Both the position numbers and the translations under genes were made by a program. From contig CAKZUE010000004.1 in assembly GCA_937920635.1 (NCBI GenBank), positions 1 through 64,000 on the forward strand: a DNA stretch of 64,000 bases, in the 5' to 3' direction. The notes beneath the pieces were generated by a model. It saw only the letters and a list, made by a program, of their open reading frames with translations, made no database searches and was not told the origin of the DNA. Below are positions 17,743 to 25,633 of this stretch, piece after piece; positions within the stretch are counted from its first letter, which is position 1; every line of letters starts with the position of its first letter. The stretch comes from an uncultured Bryobacteraceae bacterium (lineage in GTDB: Bacteria > Acidobacteriota > Terriglobia > Bryobacterales > Bryobacteraceae).

Positions 17743-18201
17743 CTATTTGCGCTCGTAGCGGCCCATGGTGACGGTTTCGTCGATGATGTGGCCGCGCAGG
17801 GCCTTATCGAATTCGTGCCGCTTCACGCCGCTCGACACCATCAGGTGCCGGGTGTCGAGCGCGTAGAGCCGGAAGAAATAGCGGTGCGGGCCGTGGCCTC
17901 GCGGCGGCATGGGGCCGTTGTAGCCTTCTTTGCCGAAATCGTTGACTCCGCTCAGTCCGAGACGTCCAGGTTGGAACCCCTCCGCCAGTCCGGTGTCGGT
18001 CACCGGGATGTCCCACAGGATCCAGTGGGTCCAGACGCCGCCGGGCGCGTCGGGGTCATCCATGACGATCGCCAGGCTGCGCGTGCCCGGCGGAATATCC
18101 TGCCACTCCAGCGCAGGGCTGAGATCTTCTCCTTCTCCTGTGTGGCGGGCGGGAATCCAGCCGCCTTCGTCGAAGGCGAGTGAGCGAATCCGGAAAGCCA
18201 T
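17743..18201 (-). CDS. YbhB/YbcL family phosphatidylethanolamine-binding-like protein
   Basis: The 152-residue protein matches the bacterial PEBP (Raf-kinase-inhibitor-like) family. The core has SPALEWQDIPPGTRSLA, the ligand-pocket motif DDPDAP (about residue 48), THWILWDIP and a GPHRYFFRLYALD strand. Bacterial members are small cytosolic or periplasmic proteins of uncertain function. No signal peptide is seen here. GAAGGAGG lies 5 nt before ATG 18201, so this gene has a conventional ribosome site, unlike several neighbours. Confidence 0.92.
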   Translation of the reverse strand: MAFRIRSLAFDEGGWIPARHTGEGEDLSPALEWQDIPPGTRSLAIVMDDPDAPGGVWTHWILWDIPVTDTGLAEGFQPGRLGLSGVNDFGKEGYNGPMPPRGHGPHRYFFRLYALDTRHLMVSSGVKRHEFDKALRGHIIDETVTMGRYERK

Positions 18202-18220
18202 AAGAACCTCCTTCGGCGAA

Positions 18221-19969
18221 TTACTCCGGCTTCTCTATCATGATCCCGAAACCCGCCGTTGCCAAGCCGGGGATGGTGACCGGCAGGCGCCCGGTGATCG
18301 GCGCCTCTCCGAGCACGGCCCGCACGGCGGCTTCTTCACTCACCCGCGCGGTGCTGAACGTTGCCAGATACGCAGCCACGTCAGGGTACGTCCGCAACAG
18401 GTAGGGATTGCCCAGCGCCACGAAAACCACCGGGCGGCCGCCCGCCAGCAGCTTTTTCACGAATCCCGGATAATTGCCGGCCAGATCCACGTTGCCGCGA
18501 TAGGCCGAGGCGGTCACATAGGCGCCCAGGACGGCCGTTTCACAGGCGGCGGCCTTTTCCGCCAGAGCGGCGAACTCCGCTTCGGGCAACTGCGGGTCCA
18601 GCAGCGTCACGTTCCGGACGCGCCGGGAGCGCAATTCTTCCAGCAATCCCTGGCCCTGCGTCGAAAAGCGGCTGCCGGACAGAATAAACCAGCAGGCATT
18701 TTCCCGGTTTTTCAGAGGAATGAGGCCATGATTATTTTTGACAAGAGTGATGGCGCGTTGCGCCGCCGTCCTCGCGGCCGCCAGATCGTCCGGGTCCAGC
18801 AGGGCGTCAGGAATGCGCTCGATCCGGACCTGCCGGCTGAGATGCAATCCCACGCGGACCTTGGCCTCGAGCATTCTCATGACAGAGCGGTTGACCTGTT
18901 GCCAGTTCAGACGCCCGCCGCGGAGCGCCTCGAGGACCGCACGCACGGCAGCGCGCGGATCCTGCGGGATCAGCAGCAGGTCGTTGCCGGCTTCCAGGGC
19001 GCGCACGGCGGCTTCGCCCGGCGGGAACATCTGGGCGAGCCCCTGCATGTCCATCGCATCCGTGGTGAGGATGCCCTGGAACCCGAGCTGTTCGCGCAGC
19101 AACCCGGTCATGATGCGGCGGGAAACGGTGGCGGGAATGCGCTCTTCTTCGAGGGCGGGCACGGCGAGATGCGCCGTCATAATGGCATCCACGCCGGCCT
19201 CGATGGCGGCGCGGAACGGAATGAGCTCGACCTCCTCGATCCGCTCGCGCGGAGCTTCTATGACGCCAAGACCGATGTGGCTATCCACGGCGGTGTCGCC
19301 GTGGCCGGGGAAATGCTTGACGGTCACCAGGACGCGGTTCGCCGGGTCGGAGCGCGCCCCCTCTATGAAGGCGCGCACGAACGCCGCCACCTGCTGCGGA
19401 TCCTCGCCAAAGGAGCGGATGTTGATGATCGGGTTGTCGGGATTGTTGTTGACGTCGGCGTCGGGCGCGAAGATCCAGTGCACGCCCATGGCGCGGGCTT
19501 CGCGCGCGGTGGCAAGGCCGAGGCGGCGGACGCCTTCCAGACTGCCGGCGGCGGCGAAAGCCATGGCGTGCGGGAAAGGCACGGTGGAGGTCATGCGCAT
19601 GCTGGCGCCGCGCTCGAAATCGCCGGCGACGATCAGGGGCACGCCCGCCAGGTCCTGCATGCGGTTCAGGAACGCCGCCATCTGGTACGGGTCGGCGCGC
19701 TCGACGACGCCATCGCGGACGCGGTTCAGGACAATGAGCCCTCCCACGCCGAGCTCGCGCACCAGGGACTCATACTCGCGCCAGGCGCGGCTGCGCGGGT
19801 TGGGCGCGTCACCGTAGAACGGAACCATGACGAGCTGCGCCACGCGTTGGGCGGGTGAAAGGGAATTGAACCATGCCATCGCGGAGCGGTGGACCGCCCG
19901 GGGGGCGGCGGGCTGTGCGGCATGGGCTGCCGCGAGAAGGAGCATCAGCAGAATCGGCGAACGCAGCAC
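18221..19969 (-). CDS. Glycoside hydrolase family 3 beta-N-acetylhexosaminidase (NagZ-like), exported
   Basis: The 582-residue protein starts with a signal peptide (LILLMLLLAAAHA region). The NagZ signature KHFPGHGDTAVDSH, supplying the catalytic His/Asp pair, lies near residue 217. It is preceded by VGGLIVLNRVRDG. Residues 360-582 form the second GH3 domain, which E. coli NagZ (341 residues) lacks. It probably removes N-acetylglucosamine from peptidoglycan fragments or chitin-like material outside the cytoplasm. The start is GTG 19969, with a TAGCCT box 6 nt upstream; CTG-rich downstream codons offer no better ATG. Confidence 0.88.
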   Translation of the reverse strand: MLRSPILLMLLLAAAHAAQPAAPRAVHRSAMAWFNSLSPAQRVAQLVMVPFYGDAPNPRSRAWREYESLVRELGVGGLIVLNRVRDGVVERADPYQMAAFLNRMQDLAGVPLIVAGDFERGASMRMTSTVPFPHAMAFAAAGSLEGVRRLGLATAREARAMGVHWIFAPDADVNNNPDNPIINIRSFGEDPQQVAAFVRAFIEGARSDPANRVLVTVKHFPGHGDTAVDSHIGLGVIEAPRERIEEVELIPFRAAIEAGVDAIMTAHLAVPALEEERIPATVSRRIMTGLLREQLGFQGILTTDAMDMQGLAQMFPPGEAAVRALEAGNDLLLIPQDPRAAVRAVLEALRGGRLNWQQVNRSVMRMLEAKVRVGLHLSRQVRIERIPDALLDPDDLAAARTAAQRAITLVKNNHGLIPLKNRENACWFILSGSRFSTQGQGLLEELRSRRVRNVTLLDPQLPEAEFAALAEKAAACETAVLGAYVTASAYRGNVDLAGNYPGFVKKLLAGGRPVVFVALGNPYLLRTYPDVAAYLATFSTARVSEEAAVRAVLGEAPITGRLPVTIPGLATAGFGIMIEKPE

Positions 19970-19975
19970 AACCTC

Positions 19976-19981
19976 AGGCTA
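19976..19981 (-). promoter_or_regulatory. -10-like TAGCCT box of the GH3 gene
   Basis: Minus-strand TAGCCT is separated from the GTG start by GAGGTT (6 nt). Confidence 0.35.
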
Positions 19982-20014
19982 GCGCAGGGCCGGGGGGCGC
20001 CGCGGCGCGGCGGA

Positions 20015-20470
20015 TCAGGCCTTGCGGGCCTTTTTCGATTTCCGGGAAGGCGCCGGTTCGCTGGCCGGGGGTTTGCGCGCGTTCCGGAGCAGGCGGTTGA
20101 CGGCGTTGGTGAGGTGCTGCACCTCGCGGGAGTTTTTCATGATCACGAAATCGGCGCCGGTGTTGTGCTCGTTGAGTCCAAGCGGTTCGACGAAGCCGGA
20201 CAGCAGGACGATCAGCGCGTCCGGCCTTCGCTTGCGCAACTCCGTGATGAAGCGCTCGCCGTCCATGTCCGGCATGCGGAAGTCGGTGACGACGAGATCA
20301 TGGCTGTGCTTGTCAAACAGCTTCAGCCCGCTCGAGCCGTCTTCGGCGCAATCGACGGTGTAGCCCAGCTCGGCGAGGATCGCCTTGCGCGCGGCCAGGC
20401 CCGAGCGGTTGTCATCCACCAGAAGAATGCGCGCGGGAATGGGAGGAGGAGTGCTTTTCCGCAAGGTCAT
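20015..20470 (-). CDS. Single-domain response regulator with basic C-terminal tail
   Basis: The 151 residues consist of one receiver domain (about 13-130) with the acidic pair Asp19/Asp20 (LLVDDN), phospho-acceptor Asp63 (VTDFRMPDMDG) and conserved Lys in FVIMKNS. A Lys/Arg-rich tail (APSRKSKKARKA) replaces an output domain, so it probably works by protein contact or by nucleic-acid or membrane association. No kinase is adjacent; a hybrid kinase lies 6 kb away. The Thr/Ser position is LLSGF. The target is unknown. Confidence 0.88.
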   Translation of the reverse strand: MTLRKSTPPPIPARILLVDDNRSGLAARKAILAELGYTVDCAEDGSSGLKLFDKHSHDLVVTDFRMPDMDGERFITELRKRRPDALIVLLSGFVEPLGLNEHNTGADFVIMKNSREVQHLTNAVNRLLRNARKPPASEPAPSRKSKKARKA

Positions 20471-20584
20471 GCGCGAAAACCATGCTGAAAGTAACAGACT
20501 GGTGAAGTGGGTGTCAACGCTTCGCTAACACATTGTGGCAGCGCCGGATTTCGTGCTTGACTTCGCTGTGCGGCTGTGGCAGCG

Positions 20585-21730
20585 CTATTCGACTTCGCGC
20601 GGCGCCGTGTACCCGGTCTTGTGGATGATCTGGTACTTGATCGGTTTGTTGCGTTCGTCGACCACGCGCAACGGCTGCCCGCCTTCGCCGACCAGCTCGA
20701 CCTTGATCTTGCGCTGCTTGCCGTCGCGCGCCACGTTGGTGGGCTGGTAGGCGAGCGAATACGTGTTGCGCAGCGCCTCATTGATCTGGCGGAAGATGCC
20801 GCCGTATTCGCCGAAAAAGCGCGGGAACCATGCATAGCCGCCGGTCTCGCGGGCGAAGGTGCGGAGCTGGTTGTCGGCCTGGAGGAAGTCCAGGCGCGCG
20901 ATCGGGCCCAGGTAGCCGCGGGAATCGTACCACTCGCGCAGCGCCTGGAGCGTGCCCAGGGCGTAGATGGGCACGCCCGCCGTCTGGAGCTTGCGGCGGC
21001 ATTGATCGAAAGTGATTTTCGAGAAGGTGTCCATGCCGCTGCCGATGTAGAGGATCGCCTTGCGGCCTTCGATGTCGCTCATGCGGTCGGCCACCTCCGT
21101 GAGCGCATCGTAGAGGTTGGACTCGGAGAAGCCAGGCACGCGGAGACGGGCAAGCGCTTCATAGGTCTCCTGGCGGTTGTTGCTGAAGTCGCTGAGGATC
21201 TCCGGGCGCAGGTCGAAGGCGACGACGGCGATCATGTCCTCCGGCTTCAGTGTCTGCACGAAGCCGTAGGTGGCGGTGAGCGTCTCCTGCCATCCATAGG
21301 ACCAATACTGCTGGAACAGCCCGCTGAACTCGATCACCATGGCCAGCGTGATGGGCTGCTCGCCAGTGCCGAAGCTGATGACACGCTGCGGAACGCCGTC
21401 CTCGAGCACGCGGAAGGCCTGCTGCGGGATGTTCGGAATGAACCGGCCGCGGTTGTCGAGCACCGCCACGTCGACGTTCACCGTCCACACATCGCTGCGG
21501 AAGGTGGGCCCTTCCACCGGCCCCTCTTCGGCTTTTTTGCGGAGCTTGGAGGGAATCTTCCCGGCTTCCTGTTCGGGCTCGGCTTCGGCGGGCGCCTTCT
21601 TCTTGGGGCGGGCCACGGTGTCGCCCGTTTCCTTCTTGGGGCCAGCCTGCGGCAGCAGCACGGTCGGCGCTGCGATCATCAGAATCACAGCCAGTGGCAG
21701 AAGCAGCCGGAGAAGCCTCATTGCTTCCAT
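20585..21730 (-). CDS. Secreted VWFA-domain protein (acidobacterial VWFA-related family)
   Basis: The 381-residue protein has a signal peptide (RLLRLLLPLAVILMIAA), then a Lys/Glu/Pro-rich linker. A conserved segment opens VNVDVAVLDNRGRFIPN and continues FRVLEDGVPQRVISF. A von Willebrand A-type domain follows (TLAMVIEFSG, VVAFDLRPEIL, NLYDALTEVADRM). The arrangement is characteristic of the large VWFA-related family of Acidobacteriota. The MIDAS DxSxS is altered to EFSGL, so metal-dependent binding may be lost. ATG 21730 follows GAGAGAGGGAGGG; ATG 21721 is also possible. Role unknown, probably adhesion or envelope assembly. Confidence 0.85.
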   Translation of the reverse strand: MEAMRLLRLLLPLAVILMIAAPTVLLPQAGPKKETGDTVARPKKKAPAEAEPEQEAGKIPSKLRKKAEEGPVEGPTFRSDVWTVNVDVAVLDNRGRFIPNIPQQAFRVLEDGVPQRVISFGTGEQPITLAMVIEFSGLFQQYWSYGWQETLTATYGFVQTLKPEDMIAVVAFDLRPEILSDFSNNRQETYEALARLRVPGFSESNLYDALTEVADRMSDIEGRKAILYIGSGMDTFSKITFDQCRRKLQTAGVPIYALGTLQALREWYDSRGYLGPIARLDFLQADNQLRTFARETGGYAWFPRFFGEYGGIFRQINEALRNTYSLAYQPTNVARDGKQRKIKVELVGEGGQPLRVVDERNKPIKYQIIHKTGYTAPREVE

Positions 21731-21784
21731 CCCTCCCTCTCTCAAAAAATAAGACGCCGCGCGGCGCGCGCCGGTTTGCCTGAC

Positions 21785-22576
21785 TCAGTGGGTGCGCTCG
21801 TCCCAGTCGTCGCCGCGGGCAGCGCCGTGCTTTTTCAGATACACCTGAAATCTCTTTTTGGCGCGCCGGATTTTCCAGTCGCGGTAGCGGGCTTCCAGCG
21901 AGCCGATGAGCCCTGGGCCGCCTGCCGCCCGGGCCGGGCGCGCCTTGCCGTAGAACCGCAGCCACAGGTAGCCGAACAGCAGTCCGCCCAGGTGCGCGAA
22001 GTGGCTGACGCCGCCGCCCGTGTCGCCGACGGCGCTGAGGAAAACGATCGCCCCGAGGATCAGCACAAACCAGCGCGCTTCGATGGGGAACATCAGAAAC
22101 AGGTAGATGATGGCCCGCGGGAACAGGATTCCGAATGCGATCAGCACGCCGTAAACGGCGCCTGAAGCGCCGATGGTGCGCGAGTCCATGCTGCCCGCCA
22201 GCGTGTTCATCACCACCACGCAGACACCGGCGCCGATGCCGCAGAAGAAGTAAAAATGCAGGAAACGCCTTGTGCCCCAGGTGTCTTCCAGCGGTCCGCC
22301 AAACATCCACAGCGCCAGCATGTTCATCAGGATGTGGCCGAAGCCGAGCGGGCTGTGGAGGAACATGTACGTCGCCAGTTGCCACAGCTCAAACTGCGTG
22401 AGCACCGCGCGCGGCGACAACGCCAGGTGCGCGAACAGCGGGCCGAACTGCGTCCGTGCCGCCAGGAAGTACAGCACGAAACAGACCGCGTTGGCGATGA
22501 GGAGCCAGCGCACGCCGGGCGTCACGCGGAACATCGAGGGCGGCCCAGGCATCCGGTTCGGGTAAGAGTAGCCCAT
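21785..22576 (-). CDS. Rhomboid family intramembrane serine protease
   Basis: The 263-residue membrane protein has about six helices and the rhomboid catalytic dyad: Ser138 in GASGAVYG and His195 in SHFAHLGG. The conserved HILMNMLALW of helix 2 and a GTRRFLHFYFFCG segment are present. A basic C-terminal tail of about 50 residues lies in the cytoplasm. Rhomboids cut transmembrane segments of other proteins; the substrate here is unknown. No strong ribosome site is visible before ATG 22576. Confidence 0.94.
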   Translation of the reverse strand: MGYSYPNRMPGPPSMFRVTPGVRWLLIANAVCFVLYFLAARTQFGPLFAHLALSPRAVLTQFELWQLATYMFLHSPLGFGHILMNMLALWMFGGPLEDTWGTRRFLHFYFFCGIGAGVCVVVMNTLAGSMDSRTIGASGAVYGVLIAFGILFPRAIIYLFLMFPIEARWFVLILGAIVFLSAVGDTGGGVSHFAHLGGLLFGYLWLRFYGKARPARAAGGPGLIGSLEARYRDWKIRRAKKRFQVYLKKHGAARGDDWDERTH

Positions 22577-22885
22577 CGGCGCAGTACGATCTCTGCTTCA
22601 ACCATACCATCCCCGGCCGCGGTACTCCGCGCTTCTGTGCCGCGCGCGAAGGCCGCGTGAGCGGCCGGGGCAAGCGGTCAGCCGCGCTGCCATGCAGCAT
22701 CCGCGGGCCGTGCAGGGACCGCTCCTTTCGGGCGCTCAAGCGCCCTCCAGTCGCGGCACTGAATGCGCTTCGCGCCCTTGAGCCTCGGCACTGAACGCCG
22801 CTTGCGGCGCGCTTCAGGCGTGGTTCATGGCGCGGCAGCAACGCCGGGCCCAGCGGCGGCATGGCTCCACCCGGTGCCCGCCGGT
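22577..22885. other. Intergenic region with hairpin repeats
   Basis: These 309 bases hold no supported gene. They contain copy C of the structured repeat and further palindromes such as GGCCGC-gtga-GCGGCC near 22650. Confidence 0.55.
22707..22757. repeat. Structured repeat element, copy C
   Basis: The block GCCGTGCAGGGACCGCT (22707-22723) is followed by the hairpin GGGCGC-tcaa-GCGCCC (22730-22745) and AGTCGCGG. It shares the 5' block with copy B and the hairpin plus 3' block with copy A. Confidence 0.6.
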
Positions 22886-24151
22886 TCAGTTTGTTCCAAG
22901 AAGCTCAGCGCCGCTTGTCCTGGCACGCACAAGGGCCAGCGCCTGCTGGTAGAAGCCCGCCCAGCGCGGCGGAGCGCTGCGTACTTCGCTCAGGCGTTGC
23001 CGCGCATCCAGCCATCGTCCTCGCCGGATGTATTGCGACGCCAGTGCTAGCCGCGCCTCCTCCTGCGTGGGGTCCATGGCGAGGATTTTCTCGAGCACGG
23101 GCGTCATTTCGCCGCCGGGCAAGTCCTGTTCGAGCACGGCCAGCCTGAGCAGCGTGCGTACATCGGCAGCGTCCCGCGCCATTGCCAGGCGCCAGGCCTG
23201 CCGCGCTTCTTCGAGCCTGCCGCGGCGGTATTCCAGGTCTCCCAGCCAGGACAGCGATTCGGGCGTCAGCAGCGCGGCCCTGCGCAGATGCCCCTCGGCG
23301 ACGTCCAGCCGCCCGATCTGCATCGACAGCCGGCCCAGCACGGTCCACACGAGTCCCGCCGGCGCGGGCGCGATCTCCGGGGTGGAACTCCTCGATGCCA
23401 GCTTCCAATTGCGGCCCACGGGACGCGGGCGTTTGAGGAATCTCCTGGCCAGCTCCTGCGCCACATGCTCCTGACCGCCGCCCATCGCGGCCCACTCGTC
23501 CAGCCTCTCCGGATCCACCCGGCCTTCTGCGCTGTGGATGAGGGCTTCGGCCAGAAGCCAGCTCTGCGCGTAAAACAGGCGCGCCTGTTCCCAGTCCTGA
23601 TACAGAGCCGCTGCGGGCTTCGCTGCCAACAGCTCCCGCCAGTGCATCAGCTCGCCGGCGCGGAGCAGCCGCACGCGCCGGTCGGCTTCGCCTTTCGGCA
23701 GAGCAGAGAGGGCGTCGGCAAGTCCTTCCTCCAGCCAGAGCGGCAGCTTGCGGCCGCTTGACCGCAGCAGGTAATGGATGTACTCGTGGCGCAACGAAGG
23801 CGCCGAGTCCTGGCCCAGCCGCGCCAGCACGATCACCGACCATTCAGGGCCGCCGGCGAAGTAGGCCGGCGAATGCGGGTTGATGCGGTAGCGGTCGAAC
23901 TCCTCCTCGCTCGAAAACGCCACGATCCGAAGCGGCGCACTGGCGGCGGCCAGCCAGGGCGCTGTCTGCGCTACGGCCTCGCGCAACGCCTCCAGCTCCG
24001 CCAGCGCCCACTGCGCCGTCCGGGCATCGGCCGTGGTCAGAAGCTCGACCTGCCCCTGCGTGGCGCGCAGCCACACCTGCTCCCGCGCCACCGTAGCGTC
24101 CCAGGACGACAGCGTCCCGCATGCCAGCCAGAACAGAGCGGTGTTCCACAT
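22886..24151 (-). CDS. Exported gluzincin-like peptidase (MA superfamily) with TPR region
   Basis: The 421-residue protein starts with a hydrophobic signal (NTALFWLACGTLSS). Residues about 20-190 resemble peptidase-MA/DUF1570 proteins. The zinc motif is HEYIH (His122-His126), and a downstream Glu lies in WLEEGLADAL (about residues 141-142). From about 250 on, several helical repeats of TPR type follow (GRLDVAEGHLRRAALLTPE, GRLEEARQAWRLAMARD). ATG 24151 is chosen because AGAAGG precedes it; a start 36 codons upstream lacks support. It is divergent from the Nudix gene. Substrate unknown. Confidence 0.75.
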   Translation of the reverse strand: MWNTALFWLACGTLSSWDATVAREQVWLRATQGQVELLTTADARTAQWALAELEALREAVAQTAPWLAAASAPLRIVAFSSEEEFDRYRINPHSPAYFAGGPEWSVIVLARLGQDSAPSLRHEYIHYLLRSSGRKLPLWLEEGLADALSALPKGEADRRVRLLRAGELMHWRELLAAKPAAALYQDWEQARLFYAQSWLLAEALIHSAEGRVDPERLDEWAAMGGGQEHVAQELARRFLKRPRPVGRNWKLASRSSTPEIAPAPAGLVWTVLGRLSMQIGRLDVAEGHLRRAALLTPESLSWLGDLEYRRGRLEEARQAWRLAMARDAADVRTLLRLAVLEQDLPGGEMTPVLEKILAMDPTQEEARLALASQYIRRGRWLDARQRLSEVRSAPPRWAGFYQQALALVRARTSGAELLGTN

Positions 24152-24250
24152 GGCCTTCTGGTGTCTCCATCGGCAGAAGGCGCGGAAAAGTTGAGAGAAT
24201 CCGGCCCGCCGCAGCCCCCGCGCCGAGTCCGGTGCGCGAAGCTGGAGGAG

Positions 24251-25045
24251 ATGCCACACTTCTGGCCGCTCCGGAGGCAGCCGCCCGGCGGAGCCGTGTT
24301 GCTGTTTCCCGCCCCGCCGCCGCAGTGGCGCGCGCCGGAATCAGTGCTCGGCATATTGACCGACGAGCAGCCTGCGCCCGGCGGGCTTCACCCCCGATTT
24401 GCGGATTCCCGCGCCTTCAACGGCGCGATCTACGCCATGCGCCGCCTGCGCACCGGGCCCTGGCTCCGCCTGGACTGCCGCACGGGCTGGTATTTCGACT
24501 CATTGAACACCTGCGAACGGCTGGAGCTCGAAGGGCGCTTCCGGCGATGCCCGCCACCGGCGAGGCGAAGCCTGGATGGATCCGTCAGAACCGCGGCCAT
24601 CGGGATCTCGACTGTGGTGGCCTGGCGCGAGGGCGGCTCCTGGAGGGCGCTGGCCGCGCCCATGCAGGCGCGGGCCATGCGGGAGCGCGCGGGATTGCTG
24701 CACGTGGTTCCTTCCGGCATGTTCTCGCCGCCCTATTCCGTGATTCAGAACGTGCGCCGTGAACTGAGGGAGGAACTGGGCGTGGATCTCGAGCCGCGCC
24801 GGCTGCTGCTGGCGGGCGTGGCTTTGAACGCCCTGAATCAACGGCCTGAAATCTGCACTCTGCTTCTGCTGCGCCACCGGCCCGCGGGGCGTCTGAACCG
24901 CGATGAATTTGCTCCGCGCCTCATTGAAGTGGAACTCCGCTCCGGCCTGGCGCCGGAGGCGCTGCCCGGGTTTTTCGCGCCCGGCGCCGGGGCGCTTGCG
25001 CTCGCCGCGCGGCTGCTTGGTGTGGCTGGATTCGCCGCAGACTGA
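24251..25045 (+). CDS. Nudix-like hydrolase domain protein with altered Nudix box
   Basis: The 264-residue protein contains a Nudix-box segment that keeps RREL-REELGV, including the three catalytic glutamates of REUxEExGU. The first conserved Glu (G-x5-E) is replaced by Tyr in SGMFSPPYSV. The preceding LLHVVPSG and the N-terminal 130 residues look like a dedicated N-terminal domain. I do not recognise the subfamily. GGAGGAG directly before ATG 24251 supports this start. It may hydrolyse a nucleoside-diphosphate derivative or act as a ligand sensor. Confidence 0.65.
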   Translation: MPHFWPLRRQPPGGAVLLFPAPPPQWRAPESVLGILTDEQPAPGGLHPRFADSRAFNGAIYAMRRLRTGPWLRLDCRTGWYFDSLNTCERLELEGRFRRCPPPARRSLDGSVRTAAIGISTVVAWREGGSWRALAAPMQARAMRERAGLLHVVPSGMFSPPYSVIQNVRRELREELGVDLEPRRLLLAGVALNALNQRPEICTLLLLRHRPAGRLNRDEFAPRLIEVELRSGLAPEALPGFFAPGAGALALAARLLGVAGFAAD

Positions 25046-25141
25046 CGGGCGAATCCGGCAGGAAGAACAGCGGACCGCCGGCGCGCGTTTCGGGGTGAAA
25101 AAGCGCTACGCAGAGGGTGGATTCTGGGGCAGAATAACAAT

Positions 25142-25585
25142 ATGCGCCTTTTCACAATGCTGTTGCTGGGTGTTTCGTTAGCGATGGGCGGCCCGCTGGG
25201 CAAGCCGCTGGAGCTGAAGCAGCAGACTCCGATTGCCGACCTCGAGAAGAAGCCGGCCGATTTCGTCGGCAAGACCGTGCAGGTGCGCGGCAAAGTCACC
25301 GAAGTCTGCGAAAAGATGGGTTGCTGGATGAATCTGGCAGACCCTGCCACCAACGCGCGCGTGCGGATCAAGGTAAAAGACGGCGAGATCGTCTTCCCGA
25401 AAGAGGCGGTCGGCAAGATGGCCGTGGCGGAAGGCAAGTTCGTCAAGATCGAGCTGACGCGCGAGCAGGCCATCGAGCGGGCCAAACACGAGGCGGAAGA
25501 AAACAACAAGCCGTTTGATCCGTCGTCGATCACCGGGCCGGTGACGATCTATCAGATCCAGGGCACGGGCGCCGTCATCGAATAG
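25142..25585 (+). CDS. Exported DUF4920-like domain protein
   Basis: The 147-residue product has a short signal peptide (RLFTMLLLGVSLAMG) and a small beta-barrel-like domain with VGKTVQVRGKVTEVCEKMGCWM. The conserved Cys-x4-Cys pair and the GCWM motif resemble DUF4920, found in periplasmic proteins of unknown role. The Cys pair could bind metal or form a disulfide. It precedes an MFS transporter by 48 nt, so co-expression is possible although that gene has its own -10-like box. Confidence 0.75.
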   Translation: MRLFTMLLLGVSLAMGGPLGKPLELKQQTPIADLEKKPADFVGKTVQVRGKVTEVCEKMGCWMNLADPATNARVRIKVKDGEIVFPKEAVGKMAVAEGKFVKIELTREQAIERAKHEAEENNKPFDPSSITGPVTIYQIQGTGAVIE

Positions 25586-25618
25586 CAGCACCGGCCTCCG
25601 CCGCGGCGGGCGATCTGA

Positions 25619-25624
25619 TAGCAT
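25619..25624 (+). promoter_or_regulatory. -10-like TAGCAT box of the MFS gene
   Basis: TAGCAT lies 9 nt before ATG 25634; no ribosome-binding site is visible between. Confidence 0.35.
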
Positions 25625-25633
25625 GACTCCGCT

